From: Vicinamibacteria bacterium
Lineage (GTDB): Bacteria; Acidobacteriota; Vicinamibacteria; Vicinamibacterales; 2-12-FULL-66-21
Reading direction: 5' to 3'
Assembly: GCA_025937075.1 (NCBI GenBank)
Contig: JAICSD010000094.1
Coordinates: forward strand, 1 to 11,683
DNA length: 11,683 bases
Shown: positions 1 through 6,530 of the stretch, in pieces
Numbering within the stretch: position 1 is the stretch's first letter
Layout: the number at the start of each line of letters is the position of its first letter
Program-made: the position numbers and the translations under genes
The notes under the pieces: generated by a model
What the model saw: the letters and a program-made list of their open reading frames with translations, nothing else
What the model was told of the DNA's origin: nothing
The model's database searches: none

Positions 1-759
1 AGTCAACCCGCCGATCAGCCGCTGTCGGACGCGCGGGTCGATCCCCTGCAGCCGGATTTCAATCTCTCGGCGCTGCCGGTGACGCTTCGCCTCCCCGCGC
101 ACAAGATGTCGTTCCGGGTCACGCACCGCTTTCTCCGTTCGATCGGAGAGGGAGACGTCGGCGATCTGCTCGACAACTTCTTCGGGTTCGACAGCGGAGC
201 CCAAATCGGCCTCGAACTGCGATACGGCCTCCGGCCAGGCACGCAGGTCGGCATCCATCGCACGAGCGATCAGAGCATCGAGCTGTTCGGGCAGCAGAGC
301 CTGTGGCGTGAAGGGCCGCACCCGGTCGCGATCGACGCGATTGCCACGTTCGAGGGGCGGCACAACCTGCGCGGCCAGCACATGGGCGCGTTCGGGGCGC
401 TGGTGTCCCGCAAGGTGGCGGGAAAAGCGGCGGTGTATGTCGAGCCGATTTTCGTCGCGAACACCAACTCGTTGCCGTCAGACCTGGCGGATCACAACAG
501 CACGTTCATGCTGGGCCTCGGCACCCGCGTGCGCGTGAGGCCGACGACGTATGTGGTCGCCGAGGTGACGCCGCGGCTCGGCGGCTACGGCCCCGGCGTG
601 GCGCAGGCCAGCTTCGGCCTCGAAAAGCGCGTCGGCGGCCACACGTTCCAGGTCAATTTCTCTGACGGCTTCGGCACGACGCTCGGGCAGCTCGCGCTCG
701 GCGGCGTTTCGAGCCATTCCTGGTATATCGGGTTCAACATTTCGAGGAAGTTCTTCTGA
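1..759 (+). CDS. DUF5777-like outer-membrane beta-barrel protein (5' truncated)
   Basis: The frame is open from base 1 with no convincing start, so the gene begins upstream; an internal GTG at 79 is not a credible start because the preceding residues are in frame and protein-like. The visible 252 residues read as alternating polar/hydrophobic strands with many Gly and aromatic residues. They end in ...GFNISRKFF, and a C-terminal Phe is typical of outer-membrane barrels recognised by the Bam machinery. The segment LPAHKMSFRVTHRF, followed by a Gly/Asp-rich loop and LRYGLRPGTQVGIHRTSD, resembles the DUF5777 beta-barrel family, whose function is unknown. The gene converges on the box operon and is probably unrelated to it. 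The signal peptide would lie outside the window. The barrel nature is fairly sure; the exact family comes from recalled motif similarity. Confidence 0.7.
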   Translation, partial: SQPADQPLSDARVDPLQPDFNLSALPVTLRLPAHKMSFRVTHRFLRSIGEGDVGDLLDNFFGFDSGAQIGLELRYGLRPGTQVGIHRTSDQSIELFGQQSLWREGPHPVAIDAIATFEGRHNLRGQHMGAFGALVSRKVAGKAAVYVEPIFVANTNSLPSDLADHNSTFMLGLGTRVRVRPTTYVVAEVTPRLGGYGPGVAQASFGLEKRVGGHTFQVNFSDGFGTTLGQLALGGVSSHSWYIGFNISRKFF

Positions 760-772
760 AGATCGAGTCCTT

Positions 773-913
773 GGGTTCTCGGGTTCTCGGGTTCGGCTCC
801 AAGTTCGCGATTGCGTGCGCATGGCCGAGCTCGGCCGTCTGGGTGACATATGGAACGTACGAAGATGGGAGTGTCACGAGTTTCTGTGTGATCTTGTGAA
901 CCCGAGAACCCGA
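773..913. repeat. 16-bp inverted repeat with GGGTTCTC tandem units between convergent genes
   Basis: Positions 773-794 are tandem 8-nt units of GGGTTCTC. The 16-mer TCGGGTTCTCGGGTTC at 779-794 recurs as its exact reverse complement at 898-913, four bases before the stop codon of the minus-strand hydratase gene. The 103-bp interior contains a perfect 14-bp palindrome, GGCCGAGCTCGGCC, at 823-836. No open frame of interest lies inside. The block fills nearly all of the 157-bp gap between convergent stop codons. It could be a large stem, a bidirectional termination or stability element, or a small non-autonomous repeat. No T-tract follows the arms, so a standard intrinsic terminator is not supported. 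Confidence 0.75.
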
Positions 914-916
914 TTC

Positions 917-1687
917 TCAGGCCCCCTTGAACTTCGGCTTTCTTTTCTCCAAAAACGCCGAAGTCCCTTCCTGCTTGTCTTCTGACGCGTAGCAGATCGC
1001 CTGCGCGAGGGTTTCGATCAGCAGCCCGGAGTCGAGGTCGACGCGCGCCGAGGCGTTCAGGGCAATCTTCGCGAGCCGCGCGGCGAGCGGTCCCTGGCGC
1101 AGCACCTTCTTCGCCAGCTCGCGCGCGCGGATCTGGAGCTGGGCGGCCGGGGTCACCGCCGTGACCAGGCCGATCGCGAGCGCCTGCTTTGCGTCGATGA
1201 TCTCGCCCGTGAAAATGAGGTGCTTCGCCCAGCCCATGCCGACGATGCGAGGGAGGCGCTGAGTGGCGCCGGCGCCGGGAATGATGCCGAGACCCAGTTC
1301 GGGCTGGCCGAATCTCGCGGTTTCGGAAGCGATCCGGAGATCGCACGCCAGCGCGAGTTCACAGCCGCCCCCCAGCGCGTACCCGTTCACGGCAGCAATC
1401 GTCGGCCGCGGAAAGCGCTCGATCTCCGCGAACAAGGACGAGTTGATCGCCGCCAACCCATCGTCCCGTCCGCGCGCCCGGATATCGTTGATGTCGGCAC
1501 CCGACACGAACGAGGACTCACCAGCGCCCGTGATGATGAGGACCCCGACACCCGCGTTCCCCGCCGCATCCCCCAGCGCCAGCCGGCACGCGTCCACCGT
1601 CTCGCGATCGAGCGCGTTTTTCACGTCCGGCCGATCGACGGTGATCGTTGCGATAGATTCCCACAGCTCGAACTTGATCTTTGCCAT
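917..1687 (-). CDS. Enoyl-CoA hydratase/isomerase (crotonase family)
   Basis: This is a 256-residue single-domain crotonase, the usual family length, starting at ATG 1687. The oxyanion-hole segment SGADI is at residues 62-66 and the GGG turn at 106-108. Both acidic catalytic positions are present: Glu110 in GGGCELALACD and Glu130 in FGQPELGLGIIPG. A hydratase rather than a plain isomerase is therefore likely. The C-terminal FLEKRKPKFKG is the common end of short-chain enoyl-CoA hydratases. It is the last gene of the minus-strand operon, 27 nt after the dehydrogenase gene. In this context it may hydrate an unsaturated C6 dicarboxyl-CoA intermediate from BoxC and the aldehyde dehydrogenase, as PaaF does in phenylacetate degradation. 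That substrate is inferred. No strong Shine-Dalgarno is visible, only CAGAG next to the ATG, so translation may depend on coupling. Confidence 0.9.
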   Translation of the reverse strand: MAKIKFELWESIATITVDRPDVKNALDRETVDACRLALGDAAGNAGVGVLIITGAGESSFVSGADINDIRARGRDDGLAAINSSLFAEIERFPRPTIAAVNGYALGGGCELALACDLRIASETARFGQPELGLGIIPGAGATQRLPRIVGMGWAKHLIFTGEIIDAKQALAIGLVTAVTPAAQLQIRARELAKKVLRQGPLAARLAKIALNASARVDLDSGLLIETLAQAICYASEDKQEGTSAFLEKRKPKFKGA

Positions 1688-1714
1688 CTCTGGATCGATC
1701 TCTGCGCCTTAGTG

Positions 1715-2563
1715 TCAGTACTCGTACACTCCCCGACCGACTTTGCGCCCGAGGCGCCCCGCTTTGACGTATTGCGCGAGCAGCGGGCACGGGCGGTACT
1801 TCTCGCCCATGCTGCGGTGGAGGTACTCGAGGATGCTGAGGCGCGTATCGAGGCCGACGAGGTCGACGAGTTCGAAGGGGCCCATCGGGTGGTTCAGCCC
1901 GAGTTTCAGGGCTTTGTCGATGTCGCGCGCCGACGCGACGCCTTCCATCAGCATGTAGAACGCTTCGTTGCCGATGCTCGCGTTCACGCGCGTGGTGATG
2001 AAGCCCGGCGACTCGCGCACGAGCACGGCCTCCTTGCCCATGCGCCGGGAGACCTCCTCGACAGCCGCCAGCGTGTCGCTGGAGCTCTCGAGCGCGCGCA
2101 CGATCTCGATGAGCTTCATCTTGTGCACGGGATTGAAGAAGTGCATCCCTGCAACCCGCGCCGCGTTCTTCAGCGATCCCGCCAGTTCCGTGATGCTCAG
2201 CGCCGACGTATTCGAGGCGATGACCGCGGCGGCCGGAGCAAGGCGTTCGATGTCGCCAAACAGTTGGATCTTGAGATCGATCCGTTCGGGTGCTGCTTCG
2301 ATGACGAAATCTGCGCCCTCGAGCGCCTCGTCCAGCCGGCTCGTCGGCCTGAGCCGTCGCTGCATCGCCTCGGCTTCGGGCGGCGCGACTTTCCCGAGGT
2401 CGACGCCTTTGCGGACAATCTGCTCGATGGACGCCCGTCCCTTCTCGACCGCGGCGGCGTCGACGTCGTACATCCGTGTCTCGTAGCCGCCGGCGATTGC
2501 CGCATGCGCAATGCCGTGGCCCATCGTGCCGGCGCCGAGTACCGCGAGCGTCCGTATCTCCAT
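1715..2563 (-). CDS. 3-hydroxyacyl-CoA dehydrogenase (3-hydroxybutyryl-CoA dehydrogenase type)
   Basis: The protein should oxidise an L-3-hydroxyacyl-CoA to the 3-ketoacyl-CoA with NAD(P)+. From ATG 2563 it has 282 residues, the standard length of single-domain-pair enzymes such as Hbd and PaaH. The N-terminal Rossmann fold shows GAGTMG at residues 10-15, with an acidic end of beta-2 in MYDVD. The catalytic pair is His141 (MHFFNPVH) and Glu153 (KLIE), twelve residues apart as in the family. SPGFITTRVN and NHPMGPFELVDLVGLD mark the C-terminal helical domain. A TTG lies one codon upstream at 2566, but GGTGA sits about 5 nt before the ATG, so I chose the ATG. The start is 12 nt after the stop of the kynureninase-like gene. 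A likely role is oxidation of 3-hydroxyadipyl-CoA to beta-ketoadipyl-CoA, which is inferred from context. Confidence 0.93.
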   Translation of the reverse strand: MEIRTLAVLGAGTMGHGIAHAAIAGGYETRMYDVDAAAVEKGRASIEQIVRKGVDLGKVAPPEAEAMQRRLRPTSRLDEALEGADFVIEAAPERIDLKIQLFGDIERLAPAAAVIASNTSALSITELAGSLKNAARVAGMHFFNPVHKMKLIEIVRALESSSDTLAAVEEVSRRMGKEAVLVRESPGFITTRVNASIGNEAFYMLMEGVASARDIDKALKLGLNHPMGPFELVDLVGLDTRLSILEYLHRSMGEKYRPCPLLAQYVKAGRLGRKVGRGVYEY

Positions 2564-2575
2564 CAATTCACCGCT

Positions 2576-3733
2576 TCACCGGTTGACCAGTTCCCGCAAC
2601 GCGTCGAGTGCGTGGTCGATTTCGCTTTCAGTGTTGTAGAAGTGCGGCGCCATGCGAATCCCGGCGCCGGGACGATAGTCGACGATCACGCCGCGCGCGA
2701 TCAGCGCGTCTGTCACCGCGGCGCCGTCGGGTACGTCCACCACCACCGACGCCCCGCGCTCCTCGTCCCGATCGGGCGTATTGACGCGGAATCCCGCCGC
2801 GCGCGCGCCGTCGATCAACCGGCGCGTCAGCGCCAGCGAGCGCCGGCGGATCGCCGCGACGCCGATCTCGCCGACGATCTCGTAACCAGCCCGTGCGGAG
2901 TACAGCGACGGCACGTTCGGGGTCCCGCTCTGGAAGCGCTCGGGATTCCCGGCGCGACGGACCGCACCGGTGAGGAACTCGAAGGGCTGCGCGTGAGATG
3001 CCCATCCTATGAACCCCGGCTCGAGCGTCTCCGCGAGATCCGGGCGGACGTAAAGGTATCCCGCGCCGGGTCCGCCGCACAGCCACTTGACGGATCCGCC
3101 GACCGCAAAATCCGCCCCGAGCGCCGCCACATCGATGGGCACCGCGCCCGCCGCCTGATAGACGTCGAGGACCACGTGGGCGCCGACACGATGGGCTTTC
3201 TCGATGATGGCGGCCGCGTCGGCGATATACGCGCTGCGGAAGAGAACGTATGACAGGGGCACGAGCAGTGTGCGGTCGTCGATGGCGTCCACCATCTGCT
3301 GCGTATCAATCCGCGTCGAATCGGGAGCCGCGACGTACGTGATCTCTGCGCCGTACCGGCGAAAGCCCTCGAACAGGTAGTGGTTCGACGGGAAATCGAG
3401 ATCGCTCATGACGATCCGCCGTCGCGGGCCGTCGTAGCGGAAACACGAGCCGACAACCCCCTGCGCGACGGTCACGTTCTGGTGCATCGAAATCGTGCCC
3501 GGCTCGACGCCCAGAATCGGCGCCAGCAGATCGCCGGTCACCCGGCCGATCTCCCACCAGCCTTCGTGCCAGGCCCGCACGCCGCGCACGTCCCACTCGT
3601 TGGCGAACTGCTCGAGATACGTCCGCGCCCGCCGCGGCATCGCGCCCAGCGAGTGGCTCACGAGATACGTGCACGTCTCGAGAATCGGAAACTCTCGCCG
3701 CCAGCGATCTACGTCAATCGTGTCGTTTCCCAA
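2576..3733 (-). CDS. Kynureninase-like class V PLP-dependent enzyme
   Basis: This fold-type I PLP enzyme has 385 residues from TTG 3733. The probable Schiff-base lysine is Lys216 in GGSVKWLCGGPG, preceded by LDVYQ with Asp190, which should pair with the pyridine nitrogen. DFPSNHYLFEG, the GGPG turn after the lysine, GWASHAQPFEF and FQSGTPNVPSLY follow the kynureninase pattern more closely than that of cysteine desulfurases. Kynureninase hydrolyses kynurenine to anthranilate plus alanine, and is also known to cleave beta-benzoylalanine to benzoate. The real substrate here is unknown, and a general class V transaminase remains possible. The frame also opens at GTG 3751, inside a tandem repeat. 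I prefer TTG 3733 because GGGAG lies 6 nt before it, whereas GTG 3751 has GGGAG only 1 nt away. The next gene starts 12 nt after its stop. Confidence 0.85.
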   Translation of the reverse strand: MGNDTIDVDRWRREFPILETCTYLVSHSLGAMPRRARTYLEQFANEWDVRGVRAWHEGWWEIGRVTGDLLAPILGVEPGTISMHQNVTVAQGVVGSCFRYDGPRRRIVMSDLDFPSNHYLFEGFRRYGAEITYVAAPDSTRIDTQQMVDAIDDRTLLVPLSYVLFRSAYIADAAAIIEKAHRVGAHVVLDVYQAAGAVPIDVAALGADFAVGGSVKWLCGGPGAGYLYVRPDLAETLEPGFIGWASHAQPFEFLTGAVRRAGNPERFQSGTPNVPSLYSARAGYEIVGEIGVAAIRRRSLALTRRLIDGARAAGFRVNTPDRDEERGASVVVDVPDGAAVTDALIARGVIVDYRPGAGIRMAPHFYNTESEIDHALDALRELVNR

Positions 3734-3810
3734 CTCACACTCCCGACTCACACTCCCGACTCAAACTCCCGACTCAAACTCCCAACTCCCAACTCCCAAC
3801 TCCCCGCTCC
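3731..3810 (-). repeat. CTCCC-type tandem array (13-nt then 7-nt units) with a G-quadruplex motif on the minus strand
   Basis: Read on the plus strand, the array begins with 13-nt units of CTCCCGACTCAMA and shortens to 7-nt CTCCCAA units at about 3780-3801. Eight CCC runs occur, starting at 3729, 3742, 3755, 3768, 3781, 3788, 3795 and 3802. The last four are separated by exactly AACT. The minus strand, which is the mRNA sense of the operon, therefore carries four G-runs of three or four with 4-nt AGTT loops (3805 to 3781), a canonical G-quadruplex pattern. Each minus-strand unit also contains GGGAG, a Shine-Dalgarno-like string. The array forms the leader of the kynureninase-like gene and overlaps its earliest possible start. 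Confidence 0.9.
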
Positions 3811-3887
3811 GCACGCCGCACGCCCCACTCCGCCCGCCGCCCGCCGCCCGCCGCACGCCGCACGCCGCACTCCGCACGCCGCACGCC
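3811..3887. repeat. Eleven in-phase GCACGCC-type heptanucleotide repeats
   Basis: Positions 3811-3887 split into exactly eleven 7-nt units with no phase slip. GCACGCC appears six times, GCCCGCC three times, and CCACTCC and GCACTCC once each. A twelfth degraded unit (GCGCTAC) runs into the amidohydrolase stop codon at 3891. The array continues directly from the CTCCC-type array, so the whole gap between the two genes is period-7 sequence. Unit length resembles the heptanucleotide STRR repeats known from filamentous cyanobacteria, though the unit sequence differs. No function can be assigned. Confidence 0.9.
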
Positions 3888-3890
3888 GCG

Positions 3891-4739
3891 CTACGGCCAG
3901 ATGCGTTCCGCATTCGAGCCCAGAATCTTCGTCTTCGTCTCATCCGAGAGCGGCAGCGCAAGAAAGGCATCCACGTTCGCCCGCATCGACTTGACGCCAG
4001 GACTCGGCCAGTCAGTGCCCCAGATCGTCTTGTCCGCCAGTTCTTCGAGACGCGGGAAATACTCGAGCAGCTTCGCCGGCGGGATTCCCGACACCTCGAG
4101 GCATACATTGGGATGCCGCCGGACGACGAAGAAGGCGTGGTCCATCCAGAGGGGCCGTCCGCCGTGCGCAAGCAGGATCCGCAGCTTCGGGAAATCGATC
4201 GCGACGTCGTCCACGTCCATCGGATCGCCGAACCGGCTGCGCGCGCCGGGGAACACCGATGTGCCGGTGTGGATCGTCACCGGGATCCCGCACTCCTCTG
4301 CCACGCGATACAGGTCAGCGAGCGCCGGGAGGCCGTCCTGGTACGCGTTTGCGCGAAACAACTGATGCGGCGGATGGACCTTCAGCGCGCGCGCTCCGCT
4401 GTCGATCACGCGCCGCGTATCGCCGGCGACGTCGCTGCTGAACCGCGGGTGCACCGAACCAAAGGCGAGCAGCCGCGAGGGATCGGCGGACGCGTAGCTG
4501 ACCATCCAGGGATTGGCTTCAGCGGTGAATCCCATCAAATCGGGGCTGACGTAGTTGATCAGGCCGACGCGGTCGATCCCGTCCGCGTCCATTCGCGCCA
4601 GCAGCTTCGCCGGGTCGGCGGCAAGCCCTTCGAGCTCGTCCCGATTGGGCTTGCCCTTCCAGAAGGTCGCCGCGATCGCCGGCGGCATCATGTGGAACGG
4701 CTGGATGTGGATGTGAGCGTCCGTCACGCGCACGCTCAC
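3891..4739 (-). CDS. Amidohydrolase-related (COG2159/ACMSD-type) metal-dependent hydrolase or decarboxylase
   Basis: This TIM-barrel amidohydrolase has 282 residues from GTG 4739. Metal-binding motifs are visible in order: TDAHIH with His9 and His11 near the N-terminus, HTGT with His157, LLAHGG with His192, and IWGTDWP with Asp243. KVHPPH (residues 120-125) ends a core strand. This arrangement fits the ACMSD / gamma-resorcylate decarboxylase group, whose members decarboxylate aromatic or muconate-type acids or hydrolyse C-C or lactone bonds. The substrate cannot be read from the sequence. The frame stays open upstream to GTG 4835, but that extension only translates a GGTGCTC repeat array into a His/Arg/Pro/Ser string, so I excluded it. 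GTG 4733 and 4727 are also possible starts, and no clear Shine-Dalgarno distinguishes them. The gene stands between two repeat blocks, apart from the tightly packed genes. Confidence 0.83.
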   Translation of the reverse strand: MSVRVTDAHIHIQPFHMMPPAIAATFWKGKPNRDELEGLAADPAKLLARMDADGIDRVGLINYVSPDLMGFTAEANPWMVSYASADPSRLLAFGSVHPRFSSDVAGDTRRVIDSGARALKVHPPHQLFRANAYQDGLPALADLYRVAEECGIPVTIHTGTSVFPGARSRFGDPMDVDDVAIDFPKLRILLAHGGRPLWMDHAFFVVRRHPNVCLEVSGIPPAKLLEYFPRLEELADKTIWGTDWPSPGVKSMRANVDAFLALPLSDETKTKILGSNAERIWP

Positions 4740-4740
4740 A

Positions 4741-4821
4741 GGTGCTCGGTGCTTCGTGCTCGGTGCTCGGTGCGGGTGCTCGGTGCTCACACGGTGCTCG
4801 GTACTCGGTGCTCGGTGCGGG
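4741..4821 (+). repeat. GGTGCTC heptanucleotide array (left arm of an inverted pair)
   Basis: About eleven units of GGTGCTC, with variants GGTGCTT, CGTGCTC, GGTGCGG and GGTACTC, run in tandem with a few small insertions. The array begins immediately upstream of the amidohydrolase start. The 18-mer at 4763-4780 is the exact reverse complement of 5029-5046 in the second array. Confidence 0.9.
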
Positions 4822-4964
4822 TAATCGTACTGCACAAACGCAAGAGCGACTCACGCGCCGCAAAGGCTGCGTGGTGAGCACTTCAACAGCGGGTCAGACG
4901 CCGCCCCGCACGTCAAGAGCAGCACGTCAGCACCGGCCCGGTGAGCGCCGGCACGGTAGGCGCA
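4822..4964. other. Non-repetitive spacer between the two inverted arrays
   Basis: No credible gene lies in the 348-bp gap 4740-5087, and this is its only non-repeat part. It contains a possible bulged stem, CACGCGCC (4852-4859) with GGCTGCGTG (4865-4873). CACCGGCCCGGTG at 4931-4943 is a perfect inverted repeat around one base. No T-run follows either, so I do not call a terminator. A promoter for the amidohydrolase gene could sit here, but no clear -35/-10 pair was seen. Confidence 0.5.
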
Positions 4965-5087
4965 GCACTCGAGCACCGCACGAAGCACCTGCACGAAGCA
5001 CCGCACCGAGCACCTGCACCGAGCACCAAGCACCCGCACCGAGCACGGCGCACGAAGCACCAAGCACCCGCTCCGCTCCCGCTCCGC
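4965..5087 (-). repeat. GAGCACC/AAGCACC array (right arm of the inverted pair)
   Basis: Units of GAGCACC, AAGCACC and GCACC, the reverse complement of the GGTGCTC array, fill the sequence up to the stop codon of the aldehyde dehydrogenase gene. They end in GCTCC/GCTCCC units at about 5069-5087. Together with 4741-4821 this makes an imperfect palindrome of roughly 340 bp. The longest perfect arm match found is 18 bp (5029-5046 with 4763-4780). Confidence 0.85.
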
Positions 5088-6530
5088 TCACCCGTTCAAG
5101 TCCACCCAGACGGCCTTCGTCTGCGTGTAGTGCTCGAGCGCGTGGGCGCCCATTTCCCGGCCGAATCCGCTTGCTTTGTAGCCGCCGAACGGCACGGCCG
5201 TGTCGTAGACGTTGTACGTATTGACCCAGACCGTGCCGGCCTGCAGCCGGCGCGCGACGTAGTGCGCCTTCTTGATGTCGCGGGTCCATACTGCCGCGGC
5301 GAGGCCATACGGTGTGTCGTTCGCGCGCGCGATCGCCTCGTCGATGTCGGCAAATTCGATCGTGGCCAGCACCGGGCCGAAGATTTCCTCACGCGCAATC
5401 GTCATGTCCGGCGTGACGTTGTCGAAAACGGTGGGCGCGAAGAAGTAGCCCTTGCCGGTGCCAATGTCGACCCGCTCGCCGCCCGCGACGAGCGCGGCGC
5501 CTTCCTTTTTCGCGAGATCCACGTAACGGCTCACCGTGTCGAACTGGCGCTTCGACACCAGCGAACCGTATCTCGTCTTCGGATCGAGCGGGTCACCCGC
5601 AACCATTTTCTTCGTCCGCGCGGCGAGCTTCTCGACGAAGGCGTCCTTGATCTCGCGCGCGACGAGCAGGCGCGAACCAGCGGCGCAGACCTCGCCCTTG
5701 CCGTAGAAGATGCCCGTCGTCGCCCCGCGCAGCGCGGCGTCGAGGTCGGCATCCGGCAGGACGATGTTCGGCGACTTCCCTCCGAGCTCGAGCGTGATTC
5801 GCTTCAGCGTGTCCGCCGCGGAGCGCATGATCGCCTTGCCGGTCGCGGTGCCGCCCGTGAACGCAATCTTGTCGATCCCGGGATGCGCGACCAGCGCCTG
5901 CCCCACAGCGGCCCCGGGCGCCGTCAGCACGTTGAGCACACCAGGCGGGAGTCCCACTTCGGCGGCGATTTCACCCAGCGCGAGCGCCGTCAGCGGCGTT
6001 TCCGCGGCCGGCTTCAGGATGACAGTATTCCCCGTCGCGAGTGCCGGCCCGACTTTCCAGCTCGCGAGCAGCAGCGGAAAGTTCCAGGGGACGATTGCCG
6101 CGACGACCCCGACGGGCTCGCGCAGCGTGTAGGCAAGATAGTTCCCTTTGACAGGGATCGTTTCTCCCGTGACCTTGTCCGCCCAGCCGGCATAGTACTC
6201 GAGGCACTCGGCCGCAGACGGAATCTCGATCTGACGGGATTCGAAGATCGGCTTGCCGTTGTGCAGCGTCTCGAGCCGCGCGATCTCGTCCGCTCGTTCC
6301 ATCAGCCGCGTCGCCATCCGGCTGACCAGGCGCCCGCGTTCGCGCGCAGACATCTTGCCCCAGGGCCCGTTCAGCGCCGCACGGGCGGCCTCGACCGCAG
6401 CGTCGACGTCGGCCTGGTCCGCCGCCGCGACCGACGCGATCACATCTTCGGTCGCGGGATTCACCACGTCCATCGTCTGGCCGGCGGCGGCGTCACGCCA
6501 CTCGTTGTTGATGAACAGCTTTGTCTGCAA
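5088..6530 (-). CDS. NAD(P)+-dependent aldehyde dehydrogenase
   Basis: This 480-residue protein has the full ALDH superfamily fold. Visible motifs are PWNFP with Asn150, KPAAETP with Lys173 for cofactor binding, FTGGTATG (224-231), the general base Glu248 in LELGGKSP, the nucleophile Cys282 in GEVCAAGSR, and EEIFGPV (381-387). Overall it looks like the broad class 1/2 (betaine or phenylacetaldehyde dehydrogenase-like) group. It does not look like the specialised BoxD/PaaZ-like enzymes. By position it may oxidise 3,4-dehydroadipyl-CoA semialdehyde, the BoxC product, which is an inference. The start is TTG 6530, directly after the hydratase stop (TAG then TTG, no gap). AAGGGG in the last hydratase codons sits 6 nt before it, a strong sign of translational coupling. 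The gene ends at the inverted repeat arrays. Confidence 0.93.
   Translation of the reverse strand: MQTKLFINNEWRDAAAGQTMDVVNPATEDVIASVAAADQADVDAAVEAARAALNGPWGKMSARERGRLVSRMATRLMERADEIARLETLHNGKPIFESRQIEIPSAAECLEYYAGWADKVTGETIPVKGNYLAYTLREPVGVVAAIVPWNFPLLLASWKVGPALATGNTVILKPAAETPLTALALGEIAAEVGLPPGVLNVLTAPGAAVGQALVAHPGIDKIAFTGGTATGKAIMRSAADTLKRITLELGGKSPNIVLPDADLDAALRGATTGIFYGKGEVCAAGSRLLVAREIKDAFVEKLAARTKKMVAGDPLDPKTRYGSLVSKRQFDTVSRYVDLAKKEGAALVAGGERVDIGTGKGYFFAPTVFDNVTPDMTIAREEIFGPVLATIEFADIDEAIARANDTPYGLAAAVWTRDIKKAHYVARRLQAGTVWVNTYNVYDTAVPFGGYKASGFGREMGAHALEHYTQTKAVWVDLNG

Noticed and set aside
823..836. Intrinsic terminator at the GGCCGAGCTCGGCC palindrome
   Set aside because: It has no loop and no T-run on either strand.
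1220..3253. A 677-codon plus-strand open frame
   Set aside because: It is antisense to three clear genes (hydratase, dehydrogenase, kynureninase-like). Its translation is rich in Arg, Asp and His with no recognisable domain, as expected from a codon-biased GC-rich antisense frame.
4740..4835. N-terminal extension of the amidohydrolase to GTG 4835
   Set aside because: It translates the GGTGCTC repeat into a His/Arg/Pro/Ser/Thr string, and the family fold begins at TDAHIH right after GTG 4739.
3731..5087. A CRISPR array in the repeat-rich gaps
   Set aside because: Units are 7-13 nt and directly tandem, with no 25-40-nt repeats separated by unique spacers, and no cas genes are present.
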